Shown here: positions 16,636 to 25,495 of the stretch, piece after piece | How the letters are laid out: the number at the start of each line of letters is the position of its first letter | Numbering within the stretch: position 1 is the first letter of the stretch | NCBI GenBank assembly: GCA_963743945.1 | Contig: CAVURO010000009.1 | Coordinates: 1-64,000, forward strand | Direction of reading: 5' to 3' | Origin: JACOTK01 sp963743945 | GTDB taxonomy: Bacteria; Actinomycetota; Acidimicrobiia; Acidimicrobiales; CADCSY01 | DNA: 64,000 nt | Program-made: the position numbers and the translations under genes | Notes under the pieces: generated by a model | What the model saw: the letters and a program-made list of their open reading frames with translations, nothing else | The model's database searches: none | Told to the model about the DNA's origin: nothing

Positions 16636-18045
16636 TCAACCACCTGGCCCGACCACCGGCGCCGATGCCACACCCATCGCCTCGAGAGCCGCGGCGACCC
16701 GAAGGACGTTCCTCTCGGCGTAGGGCGCGCCGATGACCTGGACCCCCAACGGCATGGGTTCCGACCCCGCAACGGGCACCGAGACCACGGGGAGACCGAC
16801 GAACGACAAGGGCTGGGTGAAGAGGCCCATGTTGGGGGCCACGACCACCTCCCGGCCTTCGACTTCGATGGTGCGTTGGCCGATCGGCGTTGCGGCGAAG
16901 GGAGTCGTGGGCGCCAGGATGATGTCGACGGTCCTGAAGACGGCCGCCACCTCTCGGCGATACCAGGCACGGAAACGCTGTGCGCGCACATAGTGGGCGC
17001 CCGGCACCAGGGCGCCTGCCAGGAAGCGGTCCCGGGTCATCGGGTCGAAGTCCTGAGGGCGGGTCATCAGATCGGACATGTGCAGGCTCGCCCCCTCCGC
17101 TGCGGTGATGACCATCGCCGCAGCTCGGGCTCGTTCGGCCTCGGGGATCGTCACCCGTCGGCTCACCGACAGGGCACTGACGACCTTGTCGAGGGCCTCG
17201 AGGACGATGTCATGGCACCCGCGGGTGAAGTAGTCGTCGGCAACCGCGATGCGAAGGCCGACGATGTCTTCATCGATGTGGGCAAGGGTGTGCTCGACGG
17301 GGCGGCTCAGGCTCACCGGGTCGGCGCTGTCAAAGCCATGCAGCACGTCGAAGGCAAGTGCGAGATCGCGGACTGAGCGTGCGAGGGGGCCGACGTGATC
17401 GAGGCTGGGGGCAAAGAGCGTGGAGCCCCTGCGGGAGATGCGTCCAAAGGTGGGCTTGAAGCCGAACGTGCCGCACAGCGCGGCGGGAACGCGTACCGAG
17501 CCGTTGGTGTCGGTGCCCAGCGTCAGGGGCACCAGGCCTGCTGCGACCGCTGCACCCGAGCCACCGGATGATCCACCGGCGACCCGGGCGAGATCGTGTG
17601 GGTTGCGGCAGGGACCGACATGGCTGTTCTCGTTGGTGAAGCCGTAGGCATACTCGTCCATGTTGAGCGCACCCACGACCAGAGCCCCTGCCCGCGTCAG
17701 TGAGGCGACCGCGGCGGCATCGGCTGTTGCCGGGGCGGACTCGGCATCGATGGCAGAGCCCGAGAGCGTCACCACGCCACGGATGTCGAAGAGGTTCTTC
17801 ACCGCCACCGGTACACCGGCGAGGGGACCGGGGTCCTCCCCGTCGGCAACGGCACGGTCGACCCGCTCGGCCTCGGCTCGCGCCCGGGCCTCGGTGACGG
17901 TCGTGAAGCTGTTGATCGCCGGGTCCCGCCCGGCTACGCGGGCGAGGGTCGCGTCGAGCACCTCGGTTGCCTTGATCCCACCTGAGCGCACGGCGGCGGC
18001 GGTCGCCATGGCGTCGAGGTTGACGAGTCCATCGCCGGCGCTCAT
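16636..18045 (-). CDS. atzE: Amidase-signature hydrolase, AtzE-like
   Basis: This 469-residue amidase-signature enzyme carries the Ser-cisSer-Lys triad: GVPVAVKNLFDIRG (Lys near 83), VAGGSSGGSGAAVAAG (cis-Ser) and GTDTNGSVRVPAALCGTFGFKP (nucleophile Ser). It ends GLPVVSVPVAGSEPMPLGVQVIG as AtzE and GatA relatives do. AtzE hydrolyses 1-carboxybiuret in cyanuric acid degradation, with AtzG as a small GatC-like subunit. A gene for such a subunit overlaps its start by 4 bp (ATGA), which supports the subfamily. No AtzD or AtzF homologue is visible, so the physiological substrate may be another carboxylated amide. The stop is 2 bp from the convergent spherulin-4 gene's stop. Confidence 0.75.
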   Translation of the reverse strand: MSAGDGLVNLDAMATAAAVRSGGIKATEVLDATLARVAGRDPAINSFTTVTEARARAEAERVDRAVADGEDPGPLAGVPVAVKNLFDIRGVVTLSGSAIDAESAPATADAAAVASLTRAGALVVGALNMDEYAYGFTNENSHVGPCRNPHDLARVAGGSSGGSGAAVAAGLVPLTLGTDTNGSVRVPAALCGTFGFKPTFGRISRRGSTLFAPSLDHVGPLARSVRDLALAFDVLHGFDSADPVSLSRPVEHTLAHIDEDIVGLRIAVADDYFTRGCHDIVLEALDKVVSALSVSRRVTIPEAERARAAAMVITAAEGASLHMSDLMTRPQDFDPMTRDRFLAGALVPGAHYVRAQRFRAWYRREVAAVFRTVDIILAPTTPFAATPIGQRTIEVEGREVVVAPNMGLFTQPLSFVGLPVVSVPVAGSEPMPLGVQVIGAPYAERNVLRVAAALEAMGVASAPVVGPGG

Positions 18046-18242
18046 GGTCGAAACACCGGGGCGGGCTCGATGTCATCGGGAAGGGGAAAGGACATCACCA
18101 TCTCGGCCCGATCGCGCAGCATGCGAAAGTGTGCCGCGACACCGCTGAGGTACTCCGCTGGGATGGGAAGGCCCACGAGCGCAGCCGCCTGCGTCGCCTC
18201 CTGTTCCTGCAATTCGCCTTCTCGTCCCTGGTGATCAGCCAT
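18042..18242 (-). CDS. atzG: AtzG-like small subunit (DUF4089)
   Basis: This 66-residue protein resembles AtzG/DUF4089: two helices (EATQAAALVGLPIPAEYLSGVAAHFRMLRDRAEMVMSF) followed by the near-invariant tail PLPDDIEPAPVFRP, which inserts into the amidase partner in the way GatC wraps GatA. The ATG at 18242 is used because GAGGGAG lies just upstream; the longer frame is not needed. It is translationally coupled to the AtzE-like amidase. It is known to stabilise and allow expression of AtzE in Pseudomonas; here the role is by analogy. Confidence 0.75.
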   Translation of the reverse strand: MADHQGREGELQEQEATQAAALVGLPIPAEYLSGVAAHFRMLRDRAEMVMSFPLPDDIEPAPVFRP

Positions 18243-18387
18243 GCCACGCTCCCTCGGATGCCGGTCGATGTTGAACACGGGCAGGTTAGATGGCATGTGT
18301 GTCGCGATTGTTTCGTCACCTCAGGGGTGGGCAGAGGTTCCGTCGTGGAGGTCGTCGGCCTCCCTGACGCCCGGACCCGCCGGGGAT

Positions 18388-18423
18388 CTACGTCTCGCCG
18401 AGGAGCTACGTCTCGCCGAGGTT
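18388..18423. repeat. 18-bp tandem duplication at the 3' end of the aconitase gene
   Basis: CTACGTCTCGCCGAGG is repeated with an 18-bp period. The inner copy holds the last aconitase codons and its TAG; the outer copy repeats the same codons and stop in frame downstream. Confidence 0.7.
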
Positions 18424-20670
18424 GCGACGGATCACGTTGAGGGCGCTGCCTGCCTTGAACCACTCGATCTGGTCGGGTGAGAGGGTCTGGGCGGCGTCGA
18501 AGTCCACGGTGCTGCCGTCGGGCTTGTGGATGCGACACCGGACGGGCACATCGGGCGCCAGCGTGGCCAGCCCGAGCACCGAGATGCGATCGTCCTCGCC
18601 GATCAGGTCGTAGGTGGCGGGGTCGGCGAAGGTGAGGGCAAGCATGCCCTGCTTCTTCAGGTTCGTCTCGTGGATGCGGGCGAACGAACGGGCGAAGATG
18701 ACCTTGCCGTTGCGGTAGCGGGGCTCCATGGCGGCGTGTTCGCGTGAGGAGCCCTCCCCGTAGTTCTGGTCGCCGATCGCCACCCAGGAGACGCCCTCGT
18801 GTGCATAGTGCCTGGCGATGTCGGGAAAGGTCCCGGTCGTGCCGTCGAGTTGATCCTTGCCTTCGCCTGCAGCCCCGGTGAAGGCGTTGATCGCCCCGAG
18901 GAACAGATTGCCGCTGATGTTCTCGAGATGGCCGCGGTACTTGAGCCACGGACCGGCTGCGGAGATGTGGTCGGTGGTGCACTTGCCCTTGGCCTTCATG
19001 AGGATGGGCAACTCGAGGTAGTCGTTGCCATCCCATGCCGGGAACGGCGCGAGCAACTGCAGGCGGTCGCTGTCGGGGTCCACGGCGACCTCGATGTCGC
19101 CGCCCCCCGTCGGCGGAGCGACGAACGCATCCTCACCCGGGTCGAAGCCCTTGGCCGGAAGCTCCTCGCCGATGGGCGCCTCGAGCCGGAGGCCGTCGAT
19201 GCTGTCGGTCAGAGGGTTGAACGCAAGGGTGCCCGCCAGTGCATAGGCCACCACCGTCTCGGGCGAGGTGACGAAGGACAACGTGTTGGCGTTGCCGTCG
19301 TTGCGCTTGGGGAAGTTGCGGTTGTACGAGTTGATGATGACGTTGGTCTCGCCCTTGTCGATGTCGCTTCGTTCCCACTGGCCGATGCAGGGTCCGCAGG
19401 CGTTGGCCAACACGGTGGCGCCGATCGCCTCGAGGTCGGCAAGGAGTCCGTCGCGCTCGATGGTGGCGCGAACCTGTTCGGAGCCGGGCGTGACGAGCAA
19501 GGGGGTCTTGGCCCGCATGCCCTTGGCGGACGCCTGGCGGGCCACGCTTGCGGCTCGGGTGATGTCCTCGTAGGAGCTGTTGGTGCACGAGCCGATGAGG
19601 GCGCTGCTGATGGTGAGCGGCCAGCCTTCCTGGGCGGCATGGGCGCCGACTTCGCTGACCTTGTGCGCCAGATCGGGGGTGTGGGGGCCGTTGATCTGCG
19701 GCTCGAGCCTCGACAGGTCGATCTCGATGACCTGGTCGAAGAAGCGACCCGGGTCGCTCAGGACCTCGTCGTCGGGACGAAGATCGGCCGCCACCCGGTC
19801 GGCCCGCTCGGCGATGGCAGCTCGTCTCGTGGCCCGGAGATAGCGTGCGATCGCCTCGTCGTAGGGGAACAGCGAGGTCGTGGCGCCGATCTCGGCGCCC
19901 ATGTTGCAGATCGTCGCCTTGCCCGTGGCACTGATGGTCGATGAGCCGGGCCCGAAGTACTCGACGATCGCGCCGGTTCCACCGGAGACGGTGAGAACCC
20001 GGGCGACCTCGAGGATGACGTCCTTGGGCGATGTCCACCCGCTGAGGGCCCCGGTGAGGTGAACCCCGATGAGCTTCGGCCAACGCACGTTGAAGGGAAA
20101 GCCGGTCATGACGTCGACCGCATCGGCGCCGCCCACGCCGATGGCCACCATGCCCAGGCCGCCGGCGTTGGGCGTGTGACTGTCGGTGCCCAGCATCATC
20201 CCCCCGGGAAAGGCGTAGTTCTCGAGCACGACCTGATGGATGATGCCGCTGCCCGGCTTCCAGAAGCCGATGCCGTAACGAGCCGACACCGACTGCAGGA
20301 AGGCGTAGACCTCCGCATTGGCGCCGAGCGCAGCATCGAGGTCGGCATGCGCCTCGGTCCTGGCGAGGATGAGGTGATCGCAGTGCACTGTCGAGGGAAG
20401 GGCGGTCTCGGCCAAGCCGGCGGTCATGAACTGCAGCAGGGCCATCTGGGCGGTGGCGTCCTGCATGGCGACGCGGTCGGGGCGGAAGTCGACGTAGCTG
20501 CGACCACGTTCGAGCTCTTGGCCCTCCGGGCTGGTCAGGTGGTTGACCAGCACCTTCTCGGCCATCGTCAGGCCACGGCCGAGGAGCGAACGCCCGAGGG
20601 CGGCACGTTCGGGGAGACGGCTGTAGACCTCGTCGATGAGCTCGATGGGTGTTCCGGCGGTGACAGCCAT
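18406..20670 (-). CDS. acn: Aconitate hydratase
   Basis: This 754-residue enzyme isomerises citrate to isocitrate in the TCA cycle using a [4Fe-4S] cluster. The cluster cysteines sit in [15 protein letters not shown] and [16 protein letters not shown]. Substrate-site segments include [32 protein letters not shown] and the C-terminal [20 protein letters not shown]. The size and motifs match the mitochondrial-type aconitase rather than the 890-residue AcnA. The ATG at 20670 is preceded by GAAGGAG at 5 nt spacing. The gene is divergent from a GntR regulator, and the shared region carries repeated CAAGT elements, so direct control is plausible. Confidence 0.93.
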   Translation of the reverse strand: MAVTAGTPIELIDEVYSRLPERAALGRSLLGRGLTMAEKVLVNHLTSPEGQELERGRSYVDFRPDRVAMQDATAQMALLQFMTAGLAETALPSTVHCDHLILARTEAHADLDAALGANAEVYAFLQSVSARYGIGFWKPGSGIIHQVVLENYAFPGGMMLGTDSHTPNAGGLGMVAIGVGGADAVDVMTGFPFNVRWPKLIGVHLTGALSGWTSPKDVILEVARVLTVSGGTGAIVEYFGPGSSTISATGKATICNMGAEIGATTSLFPYDEAIARYLRATRRAAIAERADRVAADLRPDDEVLSDPGRFFDQVIEIDLSRLEPQINGPHTPDLAHKVSEVGAHAAQEGWPLTISSALIGSCTNSSYEDITRAASVARQASAKGMRAKTPLLVTPGSEQVRATIERDGLLADLEAIGATVLANACGPCIGQWERSDIDKGETNVIINSYNRNFPKRNDGNANTLSFVTSPETVVAYALAGTLAFNPLTDSIDGLRLEAPIGEELPAKGFDPGEDAFVAPPTGGGDIEVAVDPDSDRLQLLAPFPAWDGNDYLELPILMKAKGKCTTDHISAAGPWLKYRGHLENISGNLFLGAINAFTGAAGEGKDQLDGTTGTFPDIARHYAHEGVSWVAIGDQNYGEGSSREHAAMEPRYRNGKVIFARSFARIHETNLKKQGMLALTFADPATYDLIGEDDRISVLGLATLAPDVPVRCRIHKPDGSTVDFDAAQTLSPDQIEWFKAGSALNVIRRNLGET

Positions 20671-20709
20671 GGTGACTCCTTCGTGGGGTGCGTGCGAGAC
20701 CTCGCCTCC

Positions 20710-20751
20710 ATACTTGCACGAGGACACCTCATAGACAAGTATAGGACAAGT
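20710..20751. promoter_or_regulatory. Candidate GntR operators between aconitase and regulator genes
   Basis: ATACTTG (20710-20716) and its complement CAAGTAT (20736-20742) form an inverted repeat, and CAAGT recurs at 20747-20751 overlapping the GTG start of the regulator. A TATAGG at 20740-20745 lies 4 nt before that GTG. Binding here could silence both divergent genes. Confidence 0.4.
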
Positions 20752-21487
20752 GAGAACGATCCGCTACAACGAGATAGCTGCCGATCTGCGTCGCCGCGTC
20801 GGCGGGGGCGAGTTCGCAGCGGGTCGATTGCTGCCGAGCGAGGCCGATCTCACGACAGCCTACGGGGCCAGCAGGGTTACCATCCGCCGAGCGCTGGATC
20901 TGTTGCGATCCGAGGGCCTCGTCGACTCCCGCCAGGGTTTCGGGTGGTTCGTCGCCGCCGATCCGTTGCGCCAGGCCTTGGGGCGACTGGGCACGATCGA
21001 GGACCAACTCGACGCCTCGGGCGTTCGCGCCGAACGACGGGTGCTCGACTTTGCCTTCGTCCAGCCCCCCGCCGCCGTCGCCGATGTCCTCGGGCCGGGG
21101 AAGGTCCTCCAGGTCCGACGCGTGAATCTGGCCGATGGCCAGCCCTTCGCCCGCATCACCGTGTGGTGCCCCGAGGACCTGGCCGAGGAGCTGTCGCGAG
21201 CGGAGGTCGAGCGATCGCCGTTCTACGAGTTGTTGCCCGTGTCGCTGGGGGGAGCGACCCAGACCATCGGCGCCGCGGCGGCCTCACCCGAGGACGCCGA
21301 TGTGCTCCTGATCCCGGTCGGCTCACCGGTTCTGCGGTGCCTGCGTGTGACGAGCGACGCCGACGGCACGGCGATCCTCGTGAGCGAGCACATCTTTCCG
21401 GCGCACCGCACGGAGTTCGTCATCGACCTTCCCCGACCCGAGCGGTCGATCGCTCCAAGCGGTATCCGACTCGTCGAGGAGGCGTGA
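20750..21487 (+). CDS. GntR-family regulator with UTRA domain (HutC type)
   Basis: This 245-residue regulator has an N-terminal GntR winged helix ([58 protein letters not shown], residues 5-65) and a C-terminal UTRA effector domain (residues 85-240, with [23 protein letters not shown] and the end [15 protein letters not shown]). UTRA proteins sense small carboxylates or sugars. It is divergent from aconitase, so a TCA-related effector such as citrate is a reasonable guess but not shown. The GTG start at 20750 falls inside a repeated CAAGT element, suggesting autoregulation. Confidence 0.88.
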   Translation: MRTIRYNEIAADLRRRVGGGEFAAGRLLPSEADLTTAYGASRVTIRRALDLLRSEGLVDSRQGFGWFVAADPLRQALGRLGTIEDQLDASGVRAERRVLDFAFVQPPAAVADVLGPGKVLQVRRVNLADGQPFARITVWCPEDLAEELSRAEVERSPFYELLPVSLGGATQTIGAAAASPEDADVLLIPVGSPVLRCLRVTSDADGTAILVSEHIFPAHRTEFVIDLPRPERSIAPSGIRLVEEA

Positions 21488-21506
21488 CGCGCCGTCTCGG
21501 GTCATA

Positions 21507-21543
21507 CAGCGTCTTGGGGTCAGAGCAGCGCCTTGGGGTCAGA
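21507..21543. repeat. Repeated CTTGGGGTCAGA elements after the GntR gene
   Basis: CAGCG-C/T-CTTGGGGTCAGA occurs twice with a 19-bp period, and a weaker GGGTCA precedes them. The second copy extends into GGTCAGACC, a 9-bp palindrome overlapping the stop codon of the convergent DUF2752 gene. It may act as a bidirectional 3' element. Confidence 0.5.
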
Positions 21544-22006
21544 CCAGGCCGAAGCGATGGAGCTGCAAGCCCCAGGAGAGCAGGGCCAAGGCTGCGACGG
21601 TCCGGCCGGCGACGCGGTTCCGGGCATTTGGCCAGGCAGTCGGACGACCGAGACGTCCGGTGATGCGCAGCCCGAGAACCACAAGCATCACCAGGGTGAA
21701 GATCGCGATCAGGATGGCCAGAGGATTGGCCGCGGCCGCGCCGGCGAGGTCACCCCGCATCAGGTGGATCGAGGCAGTGGTCATGCCGCAGAAGGGGCAC
21801 GGGACGGCGGTCATCGATCGAAGCGGACACGGCAGGCCAATTCCCGTCGCGTCCGTCAGCATCGGCCAGACGCCGGCGGCCACCGCGACCCCGACACCGG
21901 TGAGGGCGAATCGTTCCGGTGCGGAGAGCTCGGAAACGGAGAAACCGTCCGGCCGCAACCACCGGCGCGGGACGGGCATGACCGGAGGTGCCTCGACGTG
22001 GCTCAC
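21539..22006 (-). CDS. DUF2752 membrane protein
   Basis: This 155-residue integral membrane protein carries the DUF2752 signature CPLRSMTAVPCPFCGMTTASIHLMRGDLAGAAAANPLAI: paired cysteines in CPFCGMT and a conserved amphipathic turn. Predicted membrane segments lie at about residues 30-50, 90-115 and 130-150. The family is widespread with unknown function. The start is GTG 22006, whose GTGA overlaps the stop of a 10-codon leader ORF; ATG 21979 is an alternative. The gene is convergent with the GntR gene and downstream of the secreted coiled-coil gene on the same strand. Confidence 0.8.
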   Translation of the reverse strand: MSHVEAPPVMPVPRRWLRPDGFSVSELSAPERFALTGVGVAVAAGVWPMLTDATGIGLPCPLRSMTAVPCPFCGMTTASIHLMRGDLAGAAAANPLAILIAIFTLVMLVVLGLRITGRLGRPTAWPNARNRVAGRTVAALALLSWGLQLHRFGLV

Positions 22007-22035
22007 CGGGTTGAGGGCCTCGCGTTGCCGTCCAT
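22003..22035 (-). other. 10-codon leader ORF coupled to DUF2752
   Basis: On the minus strand TAACCT (22043-22048) lies 7 nt before an ATG that opens MDGNARPSTR and stops. The TGA overlaps the GTG start of the DUF2752 gene. This repeats the layout before the spherulin-4 gene. Confidence 0.35.
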
Positions 22036-22065
22036 TCGATCAAGGTTACGCGCGCTGCGAGGGGC

Positions 22066-22848
22066 TCAGGGTCCGACGGTTGAGGTCGGTGCGGACTGCT
22101 CGGTGCAGGTCCTGGCGTCCTTCGCCTGCCGGGCGATCGTCCTGGCGGTTCGTCGGTTCATGGCGTCGATCGCCTTGCGGATGCCGGCGGCCTCCTCGAC
22201 CTTGTTGCCCTGCTCGGCTGCCTCGAGCCTGGCCTTCAGTGTCTCGAGCGCATTGAGGGTCTTCTCCTGCTTGAAGGCGGTGACCCTTCGTGCCTTGATC
22301 AATCGCTCGCAGCGCGTCCGGGTCTTGACCTTGCGGACTTCGAGCTCGACCTTCAGGTCCTCGACATAGCGCTTCAGCTCCAGGGCGTGAGCCTGTTCCT
22401 TCTCCCGCTCCTCCGCCTCGCGGGCCGCTTCCCTTGCCTTTGCCCTCGCCTTGGCTACGGGGTCCTCCTTCGGCTTCTCGAGCCGCCGCTCCTCGTCCTC
22501 GTTCGGCTTGTTCCCGATACCGTCACGCCCGCCTCGCAGTGCATCGGCCTTGGCCTGGAACTCCGCGGCCCGCTCCCGCTTGTAGGCAACCATGGCGAGC
22601 GCCTCCGCGGCCTTGGCGCGATACTCCTCGAAGAGCGGGTCGCCGTTCGCCTGCAACTCGTCGGCTTTCGCCGTGTACACATCGGCCTTGGTCTGGTATT
22701 CCACGGCGTACCGGCGATAGCGCGCCGCCTCCTGGTCCCAGTACTCGGGCGTGGTTCCCTGGTCGCCTCCGGCGAAGGCTCTCCCCGGACCCACCCCCAG
22801 CACCAGGAGTCCGACCATGACCACGACGCTGAAACTCCTGGATCTCAC
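22066..22848 (-). CDS. Secreted coiled-coil protein of unknown function
   Basis: This 260-residue protein has a signal peptide (RSRSFSVVVMVGLLVLGVG, cleavage near AFAGG). The rest is almost entirely helical and charged: EYWDQEAARYRRYAVEYQTKADVYTAKADELQ, then long Ala/Lys/Glu/Arg-rich runs (VAKARAKAREAAREAEERE; LETLKARLEAAEQ) typical of extended coiled coils. Two cysteines (TRCERL and ARTCTEQ) might pair. The start is GTG 22848, with GAGGGGG 5-6 nt upstream. It may be an envelope spacer or scaffold; no family is recognised. Confidence 0.7.
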   Translation of the reverse strand: MRSRSFSVVVMVGLLVLGVGPGRAFAGGDQGTTPEYWDQEAARYRRYAVEYQTKADVYTAKADELQANGDPLFEEYRAKAAEALAMVAYKRERAAEFQAKADALRGGRDGIGNKPNEDEERRLEKPKEDPVAKARAKAREAAREAEEREKEQAHALELKRYVEDLKVELEVRKVKTRTRCERLIKARRVTAFKQEKTLNALETLKARLEAAEQGNKVEEAAGIRKAIDAMNRRTARTIARQAKDARTCTEQSAPTSTVGP

Positions 22849-22995
22849 GGTGACCCCCTCGAGCGGTGACGAAATGGCGTTGTGGGTAAGAATGTCGACG
22901 CAGGAGCTGGATACCTTGACGGGACAAATGGGACCTCGGACCCGATCGTGAACCCGTCTCGGTTGGTCGGGCGAGCGTGGGCCGGTGGGTCAGGG

Positions 22996-23907
22996 TCAGA
23001 TGTTCGGCCAGGTGCGACGCTTGGCCTCGCGCCGGTTGGATTCGAGTGCCCAGGCTCGGCGCCATGAGCTGGTCTCGGGCCCGATCATCGAAGGCGTTCC
23101 GCCCTGCGCCGCACGTTGGCGGGCTCCCCACCAGTCGGTGGTGGCCTCGTCGGCCAGGATCGCGACGGCCTTCTCGATGCGCAGTGCGAACCGGCGCGCG
23201 TCGTCGCTCTCCTCGGGCCACAGCGGCTCACCGAAGGTCACCGTGGTGGTTCCCGGCTTGGGTGTCCGGTCTCCCTTGGCGAAGATGCGATTGGTGCCCT
23301 CGAGGTGCACAGGAACGACGGGCACACCGGCACGGAGCGCGAGGAAGGCGGCTCCACCCTTGTGACCCTGACCCCATCCATCAGGGCTGCGGCCACCCTC
23401 GGGGAAGATGAGCAGGCTCCAGCCGGCCTTGAGCAGGGTGGTCGCACGCTCGGCGGAACGCCGAGAGACCTTTGTGCGCTCGACGGGAATGGCGCCGAGG
23501 ACGAGAGCGGAGGCAGCCGAGGTCACGCGATTGGTGAAGAAGTAGTCGGCGGCAGCGGCCACCACGACGCGGTGACGCCAGGGCTCGGGAATGGCGGTGA
23601 GCAGCAGCGGTGCGTCGAGATGGCTGTGATGGTTGGCGGCGAAGACGACCGGACCACCGAGCGCGCCGAGACGATCCGTGCCGGCGACGGTGGGCGCTGC
23701 AAGTGCCTGCACCGTCAGGCGCAGCGGGCCCTCGAGCAGAAAGAGTCGTGCATACCGGGCAGGGAGCCTGCGTGCCCATGCGGTCTCGTAGTCCGAGCCG
23801 CGCCTGCGTGTGGAGGGAAGCCTCTCGACCGAGCGCGGCACGGTGCCCGCCGACCAGGGGAACCCAGGGCGCGGCAGCAACGATCGAGCCTTGGCAAGCG
23901 GATCCAC
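22996..23907 (-). CDS. 1-acyl-glycerol-3-phosphate acyltransferase-like protein (PlsC family)
   Basis: This 303-residue membrane-associated acyltransferase has the HX4D motif NHHSHLDAPLLL and the glycerol-phosphate-binding FPEGGRSPDGWGQGHKGGAAFLAL, followed by PVVPVHLEGTNRIF. The GTG start at 23907 follows the upstream stop after one base, so it is the last gene of a coupled four-gene operon (reductase-HAD fusion, zinc dehydrogenase, LarA-like protein, this). This setting suggests acylation of a product of that pathway rather than general phospholipid synthesis. The longer open frame upstream belongs to the neighbouring gene's shadow. Confidence 0.88.
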   Translation of the reverse strand: MDPLAKARSLLPRPGFPWSAGTVPRSVERLPSTRRRGSDYETAWARRLPARYARLFLLEGPLRLTVQALAAPTVAGTDRLGALGGPVVFAANHHSHLDAPLLLTAIPEPWRHRVVVAAAADYFFTNRVTSAASALVLGAIPVERTKVSRRSAERATTLLKAGWSLLIFPEGGRSPDGWGQGHKGGAAFLALRAGVPVVPVHLEGTNRIFAKGDRTPKPGTTTVTFGEPLWPEESDDARRFALRIEKAVAILADEATTDWWGARQRAAQGGTPSMIGPETSSWRRAWALESNRREAKRRTWPNI

Positions 23908-23908
23908 C

Positions 23909-25495
23909 TCAGGTGACCTGTGCCATGAGCAGCGGCGGCGCATGCAGGTGGGTGATCGAGGGATCTCGCCCGACGACGTCCTCGGCCATCTCGAGTGCGT
24001 CACGCAGGGTCGATGCGGGCTTGAAGCCCAGCCGGCGCACCGCCTTGGGGTCGCCTCCGACCACGATGACCCCACCGAGATGCTCCAGGGCGTGCGAGCC
24101 CCAGTACCACATGTAGAACGGATGCACGCCGTGATAGGCGTGTCCGGTGCGGTAGAGATGGCGGTACCACTCGTCCTCGGCGAAGCTGCGCTCGAAGCGC
24201 TTCTCGATCTCGATCGGATCGGTGGTCTCCGAGAGCACCTGCTCGAAGAAGTCGATGTAGCTCGGGTGGTGCACCGGGTGGAACTCCCAGGGGGTGGGAT
24301 GACTCATGATGAGCACACCACCCTCGCGGACGAGCGGCCGTTCCTTGTACATGTTGAAGAAGTAGCCGAGCCCCAGACACATGACCAGGATCGGGTTCAT
24401 CACCGAGTTCACGTTGTACGGGCCGATGTAGGGGAGGCCGAGGGTCAGGATGTCGGTCTGACCTTCCACGACCACCAGTTGTTGTTCCATCACCTTGGCG
24501 GTGGTGATGCGATGCACCGCCTCGACACCGCCTGCGGTGACGCCGGTGAGGTCATGAGGCGCCTGGATGGACTGGAAGATCGATCGCTTCACGCGCTCGG
24601 GCGTGCGGGCGAGGGACTTGCTCGCCGCGAGGAAGGTCATGCGGTCGCGAGCGGTCCATTCCCACTCGCGCTTCTGCAGGAAGTCGAAGGGTTTGGGAAA
24701 CGTGTCGTTGTTGAGGGTGGTCTCGATCTGGAAGATCTTGACGCCGGCCTTGCGGATCACCTCGCCCATCCTCCAGTTCGAGGAGTGGAGCTCGGAACGG
24801 TGCTGATCCATGAACGACCGGCTCTTGCGCATCGTCGCCACGTTGTGGTGGTGGCGAAGGCTCCGGTACGACGACAGGCCGGTGGCGGTGGACTTGTGCC
24901 CACCGTCCATGGCGACGAGGTTGATGTTCACGTAGACCAGCAGGTCGGATTCGGCGGCTCGCCGGGAGATCTCGACCTCCTCACCCTTGTCGGTCTCCCC
25001 GAGGAAGGCCATGGCGTCGGGGTCCTCGGCGTCATGGTTGTACAGGGCGCCGCGAGGGGCGAAGGCGTCGTAGATGCGATCGCCCAACGCGTGGCGAAGC
25101 TCGGCCTCGGTCATGCGTCGGTGCAGGGCCAACGCGGCGATGAGGTGCACGTCGTCGACCCCGGCCGCAGCGGCGAGATCGAGCACCGCCTCGATGACCC
25201 GTTGGCGCGCGTCCGGTCGGCGCATCGGGGGCAGCGGCAGCGAGATGTCGTCGAAGGCGATGGTCAGCTTCATGCCCGGGAACAGCAGCGAGGGAAGCGG
25301 GTCGGCATCGACGGGGTGGAGCAGCGCCTGGCGGATCGCCTCGTTGGGGTCACGTAGGAGAGGAAGCGCCTCGGGGGCATAGACCACCCGTGAGCCGACG
25401 GGAAGCTGCTCGAGGCGAAAGCCTTCCCCGTGCATGAACAGCGTGGGCGGCGTGGAACGGTCAACCTCGAGCACGAAACCGGGACGGGGGCTCAT
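23909..25495 (-). CDS. LarA-like (DUF2088) lactate racemase-family protein
   Basis: This 528-residue protein matches the LarA/DUF2088 fold. Its N-terminal half contains the strand KLTIAFDDISLPLPPM, then DDVHLIAALALHRRMTEAEL (the His-Arg segment of LarA near residue 127) and NMNLVAMDGGHKS-like VAMDGGHKSTATGLSSY, whose Lys near residue 198 is in the place of the lysine that anchors the nickel-pincer cofactor. It is about 100 residues longer than LarA. LarA homologues racemise or epimerise 2-hydroxy acids. No LarB, LarC or LarE gene is in the window. It overlaps the zinc dehydrogenase gene by 4 bp. The substrate is likely a hydroxy-acid intermediate; this is inference. Confidence 0.75.
   Translation of the reverse strand: MSPRPGFVLEVDRSTPPTLFMHGEGFRLEQLPVGSRVVYAPEALPLLRDPNEAIRQALLHPVDADPLPSLLFPGMKLTIAFDDISLPLPPMRRPDARQRVIEAVLDLAAAAGVDDVHLIAALALHRRMTEAELRHALGDRIYDAFAPRGALYNHDAEDPDAMAFLGETDKGEEVEISRRAAESDLLVYVNINLVAMDGGHKSTATGLSSYRSLRHHHNVATMRKSRSFMDQHRSELHSSNWRMGEVIRKAGVKIFQIETTLNNDTFPKPFDFLQKREWEWTARDRMTFLAASKSLARTPERVKRSIFQSIQAPHDLTGVTAGGVEAVHRITTAKVMEQQLVVVEGQTDILTLGLPYIGPYNVNSVMNPILVMCLGLGYFFNMYKERPLVREGGVLIMSHPTPWEFHPVHHPSYIDFFEQVLSETTDPIEIEKRFERSFAEDEWYRHLYRTGHAYHGVHPFYMWYWGSHALEHLGGVIVVGGDPKAVRRLGFKPASTLRDALEMAEDVVGRDPSITHLHAPPLLMAQVT

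Noticed and set aside
21537..21545. GGTCAGACC palindrome as a REP/transposon mark
   Set aside because: It is only 9 bp, with no transposase or paired copies beyond the local repeat.
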